Shown here piece by piece: positions 20,947 through 33,449 of a stretch of 64,000 nucleotides of DNA. The stretch's first letter is position 1. Each line of letters starts with the position of its first letter. Origin of the DNA: Flammeovirgaceae bacterium (GTDB lineage: Bacteria > Bacteroidota > Bacteroidia > Cytophagales > Cyclobacteriaceae); contig JADJRT010000021.1 in the NCBI GenBank assembly GCA_016712035.1, forward strand, positions 28,775 through 92,774, read 5' to 3'. Position numbers and translations under genes: made by a program. The notes beneath the pieces are model-generated. The model saw only the letters and a list, made by a program, of their open reading frames with translations, was not told the origin of the DNA and made no database searches.

Positions 20947-21738
20947 TTATATTCCAAGCCAGGTGCCATCAAAAATAATTTCTGTTATTGCTGCATCTGT
21001 ATACTTATCGCCAGGATATACCGCTAATATTTCGAGTGTCAGGGTTATCGGATAATCATCCATGGGTTTCACTTCAATCGGAAACATTTGTCCCTTCATA
21101 GTATCCTTTAGATGTAAATCATATGCCAGCGTACCATTGATAGATACCCGAAGTGTTTTGATGCGGGCGTTGTTTTTGAAGAGGGATTCACTTCGCTGAA
21201 ATCCATTATAAAGTGTGATGGTTGTCATGGGTTCATCAGCATCGAATTTATCGAAGATGAAAGAGATCGACTCATGTTCTCCGCTGCTGGGAGAACCTTC
21301 TACCCACGCAGTAGTTTGGAAATCGGCACAGTTCGCAGGACTATACGTAGTTTTTCCTGCGGGGCCAGAACCGAGCTTGCAAACACGGAGTCAATGTAGT
21401 GAGTCTGACCAGCCCATATCAACAGGATCATATTTTAGCAAGTCATTCAGGATTACCGAATCGGTGATGCCCATTAAATTTACATCATTGACGGAATCAT
21501 ATTTTCTAAAGAGTGAATCCATTAGAGAAAGCCATTCCTTATATTCTGGCAAACTGAACCTTTGCAGAACAGGTTCTACATTGATAATTTCAGGAAAATC
21601 AACGGCATAGTTGTGCCGCTCTGCAGGGCGGTCTACGGTGATTGGACTTCCGTTCTCACCATTTTTGGGAGAGCAAGAGATGGTTAATACGGTGATGAAG
21701 GCAGTGATAACAAATAGCGACCTGGAGATGCTTATCAT
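20947..21738 (-). CDS. Lipoprotein with NADase-type glycan-binding domain (two compensating frameshifts)
   Basis: About 263 residues. The signal peptide ends in a lipobox TISC. The C-terminal half, from about residue 115, has the discoidin-like pattern of the NADase-type glycan-binding domain: TTAWVEGSPSSGEHESISF, then TLYNGFQRSESLFKNNARIK and VYPGDKYTDAAITEIIFDG. The frame carries a TGA at 21391-21393. Shifting frame between about 21394 and 21360 gives DSVFASSVLAPQGKTTYSP, the expected domain entry, so two nearby indels rather than a real stop are likely. Role unknown. Confidence 0.72.
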
Positions 21739-21841
21739 ATGTAAAATGTTTATAATAGTCCAACGGTACGATAAGATAACTAAATTCTAAGTGTTTTAAT
21801 AAACCGCGTATCAACAAACGTGATCGTGGGTAAAACGCTAT

Positions 21842-21961
21842 TTAATTTGTTTTAAAAGACCGGTCGCTGGCTGCGATGACTTTTTCCCCACACTGATTGC
21901 AATAACTTCCTGTAAAAGTATTCTGACAACTTTTACATTGATGGGTTAATACTTCATTCAT
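21842..21961 (-). CDS. Zinc-ribbon stub, DUF3667-like N-terminus
   Basis: A 39-residue open frame from the ATG at 21961: two cysteine pairs (CKSC and CNQC) spaced as in a zinc ribbon, with the reading HQCKSCQNTFTGSYCNQCGE. This resembles the N-terminus of DUF3667 membrane proteins of Bacteroidota, but the transmembrane part is missing and I found no continuation in other frames. It could be a remnant or a true mini zinc-ribbon protein. Confidence 0.35.
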   Translation of the reverse strand: MNEVLTHQCKSCQNTFTGSYCNQCGEKVIAASDRSFKTN

Positions 21962-22005
21962 CGTCAGCAAGTTATTTTATTAATCCAATCATGACGGCAC
22001 CATCA

Positions 22006-22527
22006 TTATTGCTTTAGTTGCTTAAGGGTCTTTCTTGCTCGCGAAACAAATCCTGCGCTCCCGTAAGGAAGTTGGTCTTCGATAATCAGAACAATTTCAT
22101 TTTTTAAATCTGCATTTTCTCTGGCTATGTTTCCAAGCACGGTCATAGCGAAAACCCGAATAGCAACCGGTTGCTTTCCATCGGTTAAAAAGGATAGACA
22201 TAAGTCAACCGCCTTGCCCTGTTGGGATTTTGGTATTGGAATAAATTGAAGCACACGCAAGATATTCCGCTTAACTGCATCATGCTCGCCTGGCTTTCCT
22301 AAAAAATCAATAATCTTTTTGAGATGAGGTTTAATTAAGGTTGGGTAATTCTCAACGCAGTAACTCATAGGCCAGGCCGCCCGCTGTGTTACCCGATAGG
22401 GGCCTGCAAGAAAAACTGCTACCAGATCCGCAAATCGTTTTGGATCATTATTGACATAATTCACAATTTTATCTTTTTGAGACTTACTGTGTTCTTTTAA
22501 AATCTCATTTATCAAACTCATTTTCAA
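22006..22527 (-). CDS. HEAT-repeat protein
   Basis: 173 residues, cytoplasmic, likely starting at MSLINEIL (22521). Repeating helix pairs such as RVTQRAAWPMSYCVENYP and PVAIRVFAMTVLGNIARE are HEAT/ARM-like. Homologues in this phylum are sometimes mislabelled as enzymes, and no catalytic motif is visible here. Neighbouring genes are unrelated. Function unknown. Confidence 0.72.
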   Translation of the reverse strand: MKMSLINEILKEHSKSQKDKIVNYVNNDPKRFADLVAVFLAGPYRVTQRAAWPMSYCVENYPTLIKPHLKKIIDFLGKPGEHDAVKRNILRVLQFIPIPKSQQGKAVDLCLSFLTDGKQPVAIRVFAMTVLGNIARENADLKNEIVLIIEDQLPYGSAGFVSRARKTLKQLKQ

Positions 22528-22813
22528 TAGGTTAGATAAAATTCAAAATATAACTATCTGAATAATAGTATATTAATTAGGCTTATATTAACTTTATATT
22601 CAATATAAAAGATGGAAGCCATGTTGCTAATTTTACCATCACTGCTACAGTTATTTTTCAGCTCTGCTTGTGCTTTTTCTGTTACCACATTAAGCAATCA
22701 CAAGCAGCCTGAGCTGGCAAATCCGTTTCAGTGAATTAAGATTTACTTTATTTCAGTTCCTGTTCATTCAGGTAAAGCCGTTGTGCTAAATTGCGGACTA
22801 ATTTTTACTTTTT

Positions 22814-24676
22814 GTGAATTATCTGTCCGCTGAATCACTCGCTAAATCCTTTAATGATCGTTGGCTTTTTAAAGACATTACCCTTGGTATCTCGCAAGGA
22901 GATAAAATGGCTTTGGTAGGCGAAAACGGAACCGGTAAATCAACACTCCTTAAAATTCTAATTGGCCAACTCTCAGCCGATCAAGGCGCGGTGAGTGTTC
23001 GTGATGGAATAAAGTTAGGATACCTCGTACAACAACCTCAGGTTGCCGGTCACCTCACCATCAACGAAATCATTTTTGATAAGAACAATAAAGTAGCCTC
23101 CGTAGTGAAGGATTATGAAGCTTGTATTCATGATGCCCACACTTCGGCCGAGCGCATGCAACAGGTGCTCGAATTGATGGAAGAATACAAAGCTTGGGAC
23201 TATGATGCCAAGGTGCAAACCATCACTAGTAAGTTGGGTATCCTCGATCTTGAACAACGTTTCGATGAGCTTTCCGGAGGTCAACGCAAAAGAGTGTTTT
23301 TGGCTCAAATGTTATTGGCCGAGCCAGATCTTATCATCATGGATGAACCCACTAACCACCTTGATCTAGAGGCTATCGAGTGGCTTGAAACTTACCTGGC
23401 TGGTCAGCAGATTACCCTCCTGATGGTTACCCACGATCGGTACTTCCTGGACAACGTTGCAAATGAGATTATAGAACTTGACCGAGGTAAACTTTATAGG
23501 TATAAAGGTAATTATGCCTACTTTTTAGAAAAGAAGTCGGATCGTGAGGAAATGCTTAAGACCGAGATTTCGAAGGCTCGCCACCTTCTTAAAAAGGAGC
23601 TGGAGTGGATGCGGAAGCAGCCGCGCGCCCGGGGTACAAAAGCCAAGTACCGAATTGATGCATACTATGAACTTGAAGAAAAGGCATCAGTAAATCTTAA
23701 GAAAGACAGACTGGAACTTGACATTAAGGAATCGCGGCAGGGTGGTAAAGTTTTGGAATTGCATCATGTTTCTAAAAGCTATGGTTCAGCCAAAATGGTG
23801 GATGATTTTTCATACATCTTTAAGAAAAAGGATCGCATTGGTATTGTTGGTAAAAACGGGGTGGGCAAGTCAACATTTTTGGATATGTTAACCGGTGCTG
23901 CAAAACCTGATACTGGTGAAATCATTCCCGGTGTAACCACAAAGGTGGGATACTTCACGCAAGAAGTAGAGGACCTCAATCCTAATCACCGGGTGATAGA
24001 AGAAGTAAAAGAGATTGCTGAGTTCATCACGTTGGCGGATGGATCGAGTGTTTCAGCCTCAAAATTTCTAGATACATTTTTATTTCCTCCCGAGAAGCAA
24101 TACAACATTATTGAAAAGTTAAGTGGAGGCGAGAAGAAGCGATTGCAATTATTAAAAGTATTAGTTCGCAATCCGAACTTCTTAGTATTGGATGAACCCA
24201 CCAACGACTTCGACATTGATACACTCAATGTACTGGAAGATTTTCTTGAAAAGTTTAACGGTTGCCTGATCCTGGTTTCGCACGACCGGTATTTTATGGA
24301 TCACCTGATCGATCAGCTTTTTATTTTCGAAGGTGATGGTAAGATTGTGCCTTTTAACGGTAACTATTCTGATTACAGGATCTGGTTAGAGGAGAAGGAG
24401 AATGTCAAAATCGATCTTCCTGTAGTACCAGTTAAAGAGGAAATACACAAAACGGATGCAAAGAACATGTCACTTAAGGAAAAGCAGGAATTTGAGCAAT
24501 TACAACCTGAAATTCAGATACTTGAGAAACGGAAAGAGGAATTGACAAATGCTTTGAACTCCGGAATTTCAGATCACGAAGAGTTGCAAAAATTGGCGGC
24601 CCAGGTACAAGACATAGTCGATAAGATTGATGAGAAATCACTGCGTTGGTTAGAGCTTTCGGAACTGCAAGGGTAG
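22814..24676 (+). CDS. uup: ABC-F family ATPase, Uup type
   Basis: 620 residues with two ABC ATPase domains and no membrane segments. Walker A motifs are GENGTGKST and GKNGVGKST; signatures are LSGGQRKRVFL and LSGGEKKRLQL; Walker B stretches end in DEPTNHLD and DEPTNDFD. A C-terminal coiled coil (residues about 545-620) is typical of Uup, which acts on ribosomes or DNA-associated processes. Start codon is GTG. The 286-base upstream gap contains only an AT-rich stretch and a 40-codon open frame without support. Confidence 0.9.
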   Translation: MNYLSAESLAKSFNDRWLFKDITLGISQGDKMALVGENGTGKSTLLKILIGQLSADQGAVSVRDGIKLGYLVQQPQVAGHLTINEIIFDKNNKVASVVKDYEACIHDAHTSAERMQQVLELMEEYKAWDYDAKVQTITSKLGILDLEQRFDELSGGQRKRVFLAQMLLAEPDLIIMDEPTNHLDLEAIEWLETYLAGQQITLLMVTHDRYFLDNVANEIIELDRGKLYRYKGNYAYFLEKKSDREEMLKTEISKARHLLKKELEWMRKQPRARGTKAKYRIDAYYELEEKASVNLKKDRLELDIKESRQGGKVLELHHVSKSYGSAKMVDDFSYIFKKKDRIGIVGKNGVGKSTFLDMLTGAAKPDTGEIIPGVTTKVGYFTQEVEDLNPNHRVIEEVKEIAEFITLADGSSVSASKFLDTFLFPPEKQYNIIEKLSGGEKKRLQLLKVLVRNPNFLVLDEPTNDFDIDTLNVLEDFLEKFNGCLILVSHDRYFMDHLIDQLFIFEGDGKIVPFNGNYSDYRIWLEEKENVKIDLPVVPVKEEIHKTDAKNMSLKEKQEFEQLQPEIQILEKRKEELTNALNSGISDHEELQKLAAQVQDIVDKIDEKSLRWLELSELQG

Positions 24677-24733
24677 ACTTACATGTGTTAGTAGTCACGA
24701 AAAATTCTTTCATCAGGTAACTTAAATTAAGCG

Positions 24734-24741
24734 TATCTTTG
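24734..24741 (+). promoter_or_regulatory. Promoter -7 box before the ECF sigma gene
   Basis: TATCTTTG matches TAnnTTTG exactly, 20 bases before the TTG start at 24762. A weak -33 partner (TTTC, 24708-24711) lies 22 bases upstream. Confidence 0.42.
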
Positions 24742-24761
24742 CAGCGATTATTAACACGAGT

Positions 24762-25376
24762 TTGAACCACGCACAAACCATTACGCTTTATCAACCCCTT
24801 ATGCACCAGATTGCCTACAATTTGTTGCGATGTAAGGCGGATGCTGAGGATATTGTTCAGGATACTTTCATAAAGTGGCTAAGTACAGAGCAAGAAAAAA
24901 TAGAGAACACGAAAGCCTATCTCATACAAGCGGTTACAAATAATTGCCTTAGCCATCTCAGCAAGATAAAACGCAAGAAAGAGGAGTATTGGGATTCTAT
25001 CCAGCTTTCGGAGCTGATGGTTAAATTCAAGGAATCTGATTTTGCGAACATAGATTTTGAAAAGGAATTGGCTGCTGCGTTTAAGGATATTCAAGCAAAA
25101 CTGGAGCCTTTAGAACGTGCTGCCTACTTATTAAAAGAGGTTTTTGATTTCGATTACGAGGAAATACAAAAAGTATTGGATAAGAAGGCCGACAATTGCC
25201 GTCAATTATTTAGCCGGGCACGCAAAAAACTTGATAAGAACCCAAAAAAAGCCATAATCAATCCAGAATCCAATCTTTTCGATAGCTTTAAAAAGGCCTG
25301 TGATATGGGCAATATCACCGATTTTGTACAACACCTGAAGGCAGATATTGCCACCGCCCTGCATTCCAAAAAATAA
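24762..25376 (+). CDS. ECF-type RNA polymerase sigma factor
   Basis: 204 residues. Region 2 is clear (YNLLRCKADAEDIVQDTFIK), and region 4 reads ERAAYLLKEVFDFDYEEIQK followed by the recognition helix NCRQLFSRARKKL. A C-terminal extension of about 40 residues (NLFDSFKKACDMGNITDF) suggests the SigJ/ECF41-like group whose tail modulates activity. The start is TTG. No anti-sigma gene is adjacent. Confidence 0.86.
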   Translation: MNHAQTITLYQPLMHQIAYNLLRCKADAEDIVQDTFIKWLSTEQEKIENTKAYLIQAVTNNCLSHLSKIKRKKEEYWDSIQLSELMVKFKESDFANIDFEKELAAAFKDIQAKLEPLERAAYLLKEVFDFDYEEIQKVLDKKADNCRQLFSRARKKLDKNPKKAIINPESNLFDSFKKACDMGNITDFVQHLKADIATALHSKK

Positions 25377-25470
25377 TTATTACAATTTCTGTCACAATAA
25401 CCATCACGGGGGGTCTTACATGTAGTTGGCCGTGGTGGGTCAACTACCCTAAACTATTAACTTAATTCTC

Positions 25471-26240
25471 ATGAAGGAGATTCTGATTTTTTCGTTGCTC
25501 ATTGGTACTTGTCGCTGTTTTTTCAGACATTTTTTCTACATCGGTATGCTGCACACAAGGCATTCACTATGAGCCCGTTTGCCGAGAAAGTGGTGTACAT
25601 TCTTACTTGGATATTTCAAGGTTCAAATTATTTAAGTCCCTATGGCTATGGAGTTATGCATCGGATGCATCACGCCTATGCCGATACGGAAAATGATCCA
25701 CATTCGCCTACGTATGATGAAACCATCTTTAAAATGATGTGGAAGACGAAAACCATTTATTCCGACATTTCTAACAAAAGAGTGGTAGTAGAAAAGCGCT
25801 TTACAGATGGAGTGCCAGACTGGGTTGCTTTTGACAAATTCGCCAGATCATGGCCATCACGACTATTTTGGGGAGCCTTATATGTGGCATTTTATGCTCA
25901 ATTTGCAACCTTCTGGTGGTTGTGGCTATTGCTACCTATCCATTTTCTGATGAGCCCAATCCATGGCGCCATCATTAACTGGTTTGCCCATAAATACGGA
26001 TATAGAAATTTCACTGTAGGTGATACGTCTAAGAACTTTTTGCCGGTTGATTTTCTAATGATGGGCGAGAGCTACCACAATAATCACCATAAATTTGGCT
26101 CCAGAGCTAATTTTGGAGGGATTCGCTGGCATGAAATCGATCCTACCTATGTCGTGATTAAGTTACTGGATAAAATGAAGGTAATCCGTCTGGCGGAGAA
26201 CAAAGAAGTGAGAATGGAACGTATTAAAAAGGCTGCGTAG
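25471..26240 (+). CDS. Acyl-CoA (delta-9 type) fatty acid desaturase (one frameshift)
   Basis: About 256 residues. Membrane di-iron desaturase with the three histidine boxes HRYAAH, HRMHH and NNHH and hydrophobic segments between them. The uninterrupted frame starts at 25509, but the ATG at 25471 reads MKEILIF and, after one missing T in the run near 25488, continues FVAHWYLSLFFQTFFLHRY, as expected for this family. It introduces a double bond into saturated acyl chains and adjusts membrane fluidity. The cold-shock gene follows by 64 bases. Confidence 0.9.
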
Positions 26241-26244
26241 CCGA

Positions 26245-26278
26245 TTTGGATTAAATCCAGATTAATTACCTATCTTTA
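26245..26278 (+). promoter_or_regulatory. Possible promoter of the cold-shock gene
   Basis: TTTG at 26245-26248 and TATCTTTA at 26271-26278 resemble -33 and -7 elements with a 22-base spacer. The last base of the -7 box departs from consensus. Confidence 0.3.
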
Positions 26279-26304
26279 CGTTTTAAAATTTATAACAAAT
26301 CACA

Positions 26305-26499
26305 ATGAAAGAAGGAACAGTAAAATTCTTTAACGAAACCAAAGGATTCGGTTTTGTAAAAGAGACCTCATCAGGTCAGGAGTATTTTGTACATGTATCA
26401 GGTCTTGTAGACCAGATTCGTGAAAACGATTCAATTACTTTCGAACTGAAGGAAGGAAAAAAAGGTTTGAATGCAGTCAACGTTCGCGTTGCTAGTTAA
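26305..26499 (+). CDS. Cold-shock domain protein (CspA family)
   Basis: 64 residues, one OB-fold cold-shock domain. The RNA-binding motifs RNP1 (KGFGFVKE) and RNP2 (YFVHVSGL) are present. It binds single-stranded RNA or DNA and melts secondary structure. It is intact, monocistronic, and closed by a strong terminator. The desaturase directly upstream also has a cold-related role, but the two appear separately transcribed. Confidence 0.95.
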   Translation: MKEGTVKFFNETKGFGFVKETSSGQEYFVHVSGLVDQIRENDSITFELKEGKKGLNAVNVRVAS

Positions 26500-26524
26500 T
26501 ACACCTAATTTTTTCAAAGAAAAG

Positions 26525-26553
26525 CCCTGACGTAAAAGTCAGGGCTTTTTTTA
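26525..26553 (+). terminator. Rho-independent terminator after the cold-shock gene
   Basis: An 8-bp stem (GCCCTGAC 26525-26532 with GTCAGGGC 26539-26546), extended by AAA/TTT pairs, has a 6-base loop and a run of seven T. Confidence 0.93.
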
Positions 26554-26688
26554 TGACAAGATTTTTCCAACAATAAGCATGTTGATTAAATATTTCACTG
26601 GAGCTTTATTTTAGCCAGCACATTAGAAATATCCTTTGTCATGAGGCCCTGATTTTGTATCTTAGTAAGCTAAATAGTTAGGCCGTTA

Positions 26689-26943
26689 ATGAAGACTAAA
26701 CCCAACATACCCGACAACTTTTTGTGGGAATATGACTTGGAGACATTTAATTATGATCGATCTTATAAGATTGTAATTGAGCGGGTGTTGGAGCGGGGTA
26801 ATATCGAACAATGGCGCGAAATTCTTAACTACTATGGGGAAGAAAAAATTTTGACAACCATTGAATGGAGTGCCCAATTAGATGAGCGTGGAAAGCGATT
26901 CTCACGATTCTTTTTAAAGTCCGATTTTTTGCATGCTGCATAA
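26689..26943 (+). CDS. DUF6922-type antitoxin partner
   Basis: 84 residues. The sequence FLWEYDLETFNYDRSYKIV then ERVLERGNIEQWREILNYYG is the pattern of small DUF6922 proteins found immediately before AbiEii-like nucleotidyltransferases in Bacteroidota. It overlaps the next gene by 11 bases, which supports co-translation. It probably neutralises the downstream toxin; this is inferred from pairing, not from a known mechanism. Confidence 0.7.
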   Translation: MKTKPNIPDNFLWEYDLETFNYDRSYKIVIERVLERGNIEQWREILNYYGEEKILTTIEWSAQLDERGKRFSRFFLKSDFLHAA

Positions 26944-27568
26944 AGATCAATTTGTCGTAAAACCTGCTACGCTGTTACTTATACAGCAATTACAACAACA
27001 ACCTGAATTAAAGGAATTTTATCTTGTTGGAGGAACTTCGTTGGCCTTGCAATTAGGACATCGTAATTCGATTGACATAGACTTATTCACTCAAAATGAT
27101 TTTATACCGGGTGATTTATTGAATACCCTTGGAAATAGCTTTTCCATCGAGTCAACATTTTCAATGAAGGGAACGCTGCTATCTAATGTTAATAATATCA
27201 AAGTTGATTTTATACGGCACGCCTATCCTTTAGTAAAACCAGCCATTACCGAAGAAGGCATCACTTACTTAGGAAAAGAAGATATTGCTGCCATGAAGTT
27301 GAATGCAATCAGCAACTCAGGCAAACGGCTAAAAGATTTTATCGATGTTTATTTCTTACTCGAACATTTTTCGTTGAGTGACATGATTGAGTTTTACAAA
27401 ATCAAATACCCGAACTTCAATCCACTTATTCCTTTAAAAGCCATTAATTATTTTGATGATATTGATCCGGAAATAGACCCACCAAAACTAAAGCACAAAT
27501 TGCCATTGTCCGAAATTAAAAAACGAATTGACGATAGTGTGTTGCATTCGCGGAAGAAGTTTGGGTAA
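26933..27568 (+). CDS. AbiEii/AbiGii-like nucleotidyltransferase toxin
   Basis: 211 residues. The nucleotidyltransferase core has YLVGGTSLALQLGHRNSIDI with the GGTS motif and the acidic pair in DIDLF. A further motif, KEDIAAMKLNAIS, and a C-terminal helical region match AbiEii toxins. Related enzymes block translation by adding nucleotides to tRNA or phosphorylating targets. With the preceding DUF6922 gene it forms a toxin-antitoxin or abortive-infection module. Confidence 0.8.
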   Translation: MLHKDQFVVKPATLLLIQQLQQQPELKEFYLVGGTSLALQLGHRNSIDIDLFTQNDFIPGDLLNTLGNSFSIESTFSMKGTLLSNVNNIKVDFIRHAYPLVKPAITEEGITYLGKEDIAAMKLNAISNSGKRLKDFIDVYFLLEHFSLSDMIEFYKIKYPNFNPLIPLKAINYFDDIDPEIDPPKLKHKLPLSEIKKRIDDSVLHSRKKFG

Positions 27569-27648
27569 AGGATATTACCAGATCGTCTTTAGCCATTGAA
27601 CTAATCGATAAAATTGTCGATGAGTGGTGTCAAATAAAAACTATTGCT

Positions 27649-28017
27649 ATGAATTTCTATTGGTCAATGCCTTCACGTTTAAGTGTTTACTTTAATCATG
27701 AACTAAGCAATTATCAAAGGGAGTTATTAAAAAATAATTTGCAGGTAGCCTGGCAACATTTAGAACGTGCACACATTTTGGGTCAGCCTTGGGCTGTAGA
27801 GCATACACAAGTTCATTGGCTTATGCTCAAATTTGGATTTAGGATTAAAGACACACGAGAAATAATCGGACAGCTTCCGCGTTTGCTTGTGGGAGGAGTA
27901 AAATCCTTTGTCGGAAAAATTCCCGTGGGTAACACAGGCGGAGCCAATGTTCCGCCTCTTCAACCTATGGAGATTCCACATGATTTAAAAGTTATCCTGG
28001 ATTCTAATCGTCTCTAA
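27649..28017 (+). CDS. DUF3703 family protein
   Basis: 122 residues; the true start may be MPSRLSVY (27667). The pattern WQHLERAHILGQPWAVEHTQ, then PVGNTGGANVPP and MEIPHDLKVIL, is characteristic of DUF3703. These soluble proteins are often near metal-resistance genes, but no such gene is here. Function unknown. It follows the toxin gene by 80 bases. Confidence 0.78.
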   Translation: MNFYWSMPSRLSVYFNHELSNYQRELLKNNLQVAWQHLERAHILGQPWAVEHTQVHWLMLKFGFRIKDTREIIGQLPRLLVGGVKSFVGKIPVGNTGGANVPPLQPMEIPHDLKVILDSNRL

Positions 28018-28062
28018 GTGTTAGAATAGCGATAAATGATAATCTGAGAATTCAAAATACAA

Positions 28063-28485
28063 TTACCCGCGCCATTCAAATACGAGGCTTGCTAGTAGTG
28101 CTTGTAAAATTCCATAGACAAGCCATGTCAACACCATAAAGACAGAAATGTCAATCGCACTAAATGTTAATAGCAGCACAGGGGCCATGGCGACTAATCC
28201 ATAGGTAAAAGAAGCTTTCAGCGCCCTTACAATTCCGGAACTATTAATCAATTCTTCTTTATATCGATTCCAAAACCAGAAAAACGCTGCACTCAGTACA
28301 AAAGGATGCAGATAGAACAACCAATCGGTATTAAACGAATTGGAACGGAATACCGGGCTGTAGTATTCTTCGATTAATGCAGGAAAGAATGAGATCATGC
28401 CAAAGAGTAACCCCACACTAACGATTAACACCGTTACACCTGCCAATAAAATTGTTACAAAGTTTTTCATTTTCTTTTTCAACAA
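28063..28485 (-). CDS. Small integral membrane protein
   Basis: 140 residues; the start may be MKNFVTIL (28470). Four hydrophobic segments are visible (about residues 10-35, 55-72, 85-107, 110-132). The loop after the first helix is FPALIEEYYSPVFRSNS. No recognised domain. It is divergent from the nifJ operon, with about 135 bases between the starts that may hold both promoters. Confidence 0.62.
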   Translation of the reverse strand: MLKKKMKNFVTILLAGVTVLIVSVGLLFGMISFFPALIEEYYSPVFRSNSFNTDWLFYLHPFVLSAAFFWFWNRYKEELINSSGIVRALKASFTYGLVAMAPVLLLTFSAIDISVFMVLTWLVYGILQALLASLVFEWRG

Positions 28486-28560
28486 AAGTCATACTTGAGG
28501 GGATGAAAGTCAATAGATCAGGTCATAGTCTAAACTGATAAAAATCATAATTGACCCTGA

Positions 28561-31847
<3,287 letters not shown>

Positions 31848-31859
31848 CCCTTATCACTC

Positions 31860-32903
31860 ATGGTCGATTTAAAAACTAATTATTGTGGACTTACGCTGAA
31901 GAACCCTATTGTTGTGGGTGCCAGCAATCTTGTTTCAGATATCGATAATCTGGTGAAGTTAGAAAAGGCTGGTGCAGCCGCCATTGTATATAAGTCATTG
32001 TTCGAAGAGCAAATCCAATTGGAATCCGTGGAAATGGAAAATGCTCATGATACGTATAGCAATTGGGATGCAGAGCATGATTCCTTCTTTCCAAAACTTA
32101 AGCATGGGGGCCCGGCTGAACACTTATTAAAATTGCGTCAAGCGCGGAATGCGATTTCTATTCCATTGATTGGAAGTTTGAATTGTGTGTATCGCGATAC
32201 CTGGGTGGAGTACGCAGAGAAGATGGCCGAAACAGGTATTGATGCCCTGGAATTGAATTTCTACACGAGTGAAGTAGGTTTCGAAACGGATGGGGCTGCT
32301 TTAGTAAGAGAGCAATTAGAAGTTTTGAAGAGTGTAACCAAATCCATTCGCATTCCTGTTGTTGTAAAACTGAGTCCGTTTTATACCAATACACTTTCGG
32401 TGATCTCTAAAATGGATAAAGTGGGGGCTTCTGGGTTTGTTCTCTTTAACCGACTCTTTCAACCCGATATAGATATTGAGAAAGAAATCCATCATTATCC
32501 TTACAATTTCAGTAGCGAAAATGATAACCGGTTGGCATTGCGGTATGCGGGTCTGTTATATAGTAACATTGATGCATCCATTATCAGCAATACAGGAATT
32601 TTATCAGGTAACGATGTTATTAAAATGCTTTTGGCTGGGGCTGATGCAGTCCAGGTTGTAAGTGCCATCTACAAACGCGGTATACATGTGGTTGAAACGA
32701 TGTTGCATGAGATTGAGCAATGGATGGAAAAGAAAAAATATCCATCTATTAATGAATTCAAAGGTCGACTATCAAAAGAAAATATGATCGATCCCTTCTC
32801 CTACAAACGGGCTCAGTATGTAGATATTCTTATGCGCTCAGAAATATTTATGCAATATCATCCCAAGCATGGCGAATTGGAAGATAACCGAGAGGATATT
32901 TAA
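31860..32903 (+). CDS. Dihydroorotate dehydrogenase-like flavoprotein
   Basis: 347 residues, FMN-type TIM barrel. The N-terminus (LTLKNPIVVGASNLV) and C-terminal phosphate-binding part (AGADAVQVVSAIY) match the DHOD class 1 fold. The active-site region is divergent (SLNCVYRDTW), and this group is annotated as DHOD-like, normally beside PFOR genes rather than pyrimidine genes. It lies 12 bases after nifJ in the same operon. Its substrate is unknown, and a role in electron transfer linked to PFOR or Rnf is inference. Confidence 0.82.
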   Translation: MVDLKTNYCGLTLKNPIVVGASNLVSDIDNLVKLEKAGAAAIVYKSLFEEQIQLESVEMENAHDTYSNWDAEHDSFFPKLKHGGPAEHLLKLRQARNAISIPLIGSLNCVYRDTWVEYAEKMAETGIDALELNFYTSEVGFETDGAALVREQLEVLKSVTKSIRIPVVVKLSPFYTNTLSVISKMDKVGASGFVLFNRLFQPDIDIEKEIHHYPYNFSSENDNRLALRYAGLLYSNIDASIISNTGILSGNDVIKMLLAGADAVQVVSAIYKRGIHVVETMLHEIEQWMEKKKYPSINEFKGRLSKENMIDPFSYKRAQYVDILMRSEIFMQYHPKHGELEDNREDI

Positions 32904-32932
32904 TAGATAACAACACTAAACTATAAATAACT

Positions 32933-33441
32933 ATGGCAAAAATTGGAATCTTTTATGGCTCAACAGATGGCAACACCGAACGGGTTGTTACTCAAATACA
33001 AACTTTACTAGGCGGAGAGCCGGTGGCAGTCTTACATAACGTAAACTCTGCTTCAGCCGATGATATGCAACCGTATCCTTATTTGATTCTGGCTTGCCCT
33101 ACGTGGGAGATTGGTCAGTTACAAGAGGATTGGGATTCATTTATTGATGAGTTGCAAGACGTTGATTATACCGGGAAGAAAGTGGCTTATGTAGGTTTAG
33201 GGGATGCAGATGGCTATCCGGATACTTTTATTGATGCTCCGGGAATTATTCATGACCGGATTAAAGATAAAGGTGTAACAGTAGTTGGTCAATGGCCAAC
33301 AGAAGGGTATAACTTTGAAGCCTCTAAGGGGTAGTGGATGGCAAGTTTCTTGGATTGGTAATCGATGAAGATAACCAAAAGGATTTGACTGCAGGGAGAA
33401 TTGAGAAGTGGGTGGGTATAATTAAACCCGAGTTTCAATAA
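32933..33441 (+). CDS. fldA: Flavodoxin (one frameshift)
   Basis: About 169 residues, a long-chain flavodoxin. The FMN phosphate loop is [10 protein letters not shown] (residues 9-18), followed by [13 protein letters not shown] and the third FMN loop [12 protein letters not shown]. The uninterrupted frame stops at 33334, but the next frame continues [16 protein letters not shown] to a stop at 33441; one G is missing in the run near 33328. It is an FMN one-electron carrier and a likely acceptor for the NifJ encoded upstream. It sits between the DHOD-like and the unknown gene. Confidence 0.92.
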
Positions 33442-33449
33442 TAAATACA

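Noticed and set aside
22593..22609. 17-bp AT-only palindrome TTTATATT-C-AATATAAA
   Set aside because: Low complexity in an AT-rich region; expected often by chance and not next to a start or regulator.
22612..22734. Forty-codon open frame with a hydrophobic core upstream of the ABC-F gene
   Set aside because: No promoter or conservation can be judged; it could arise by chance in an AT-rich gap.
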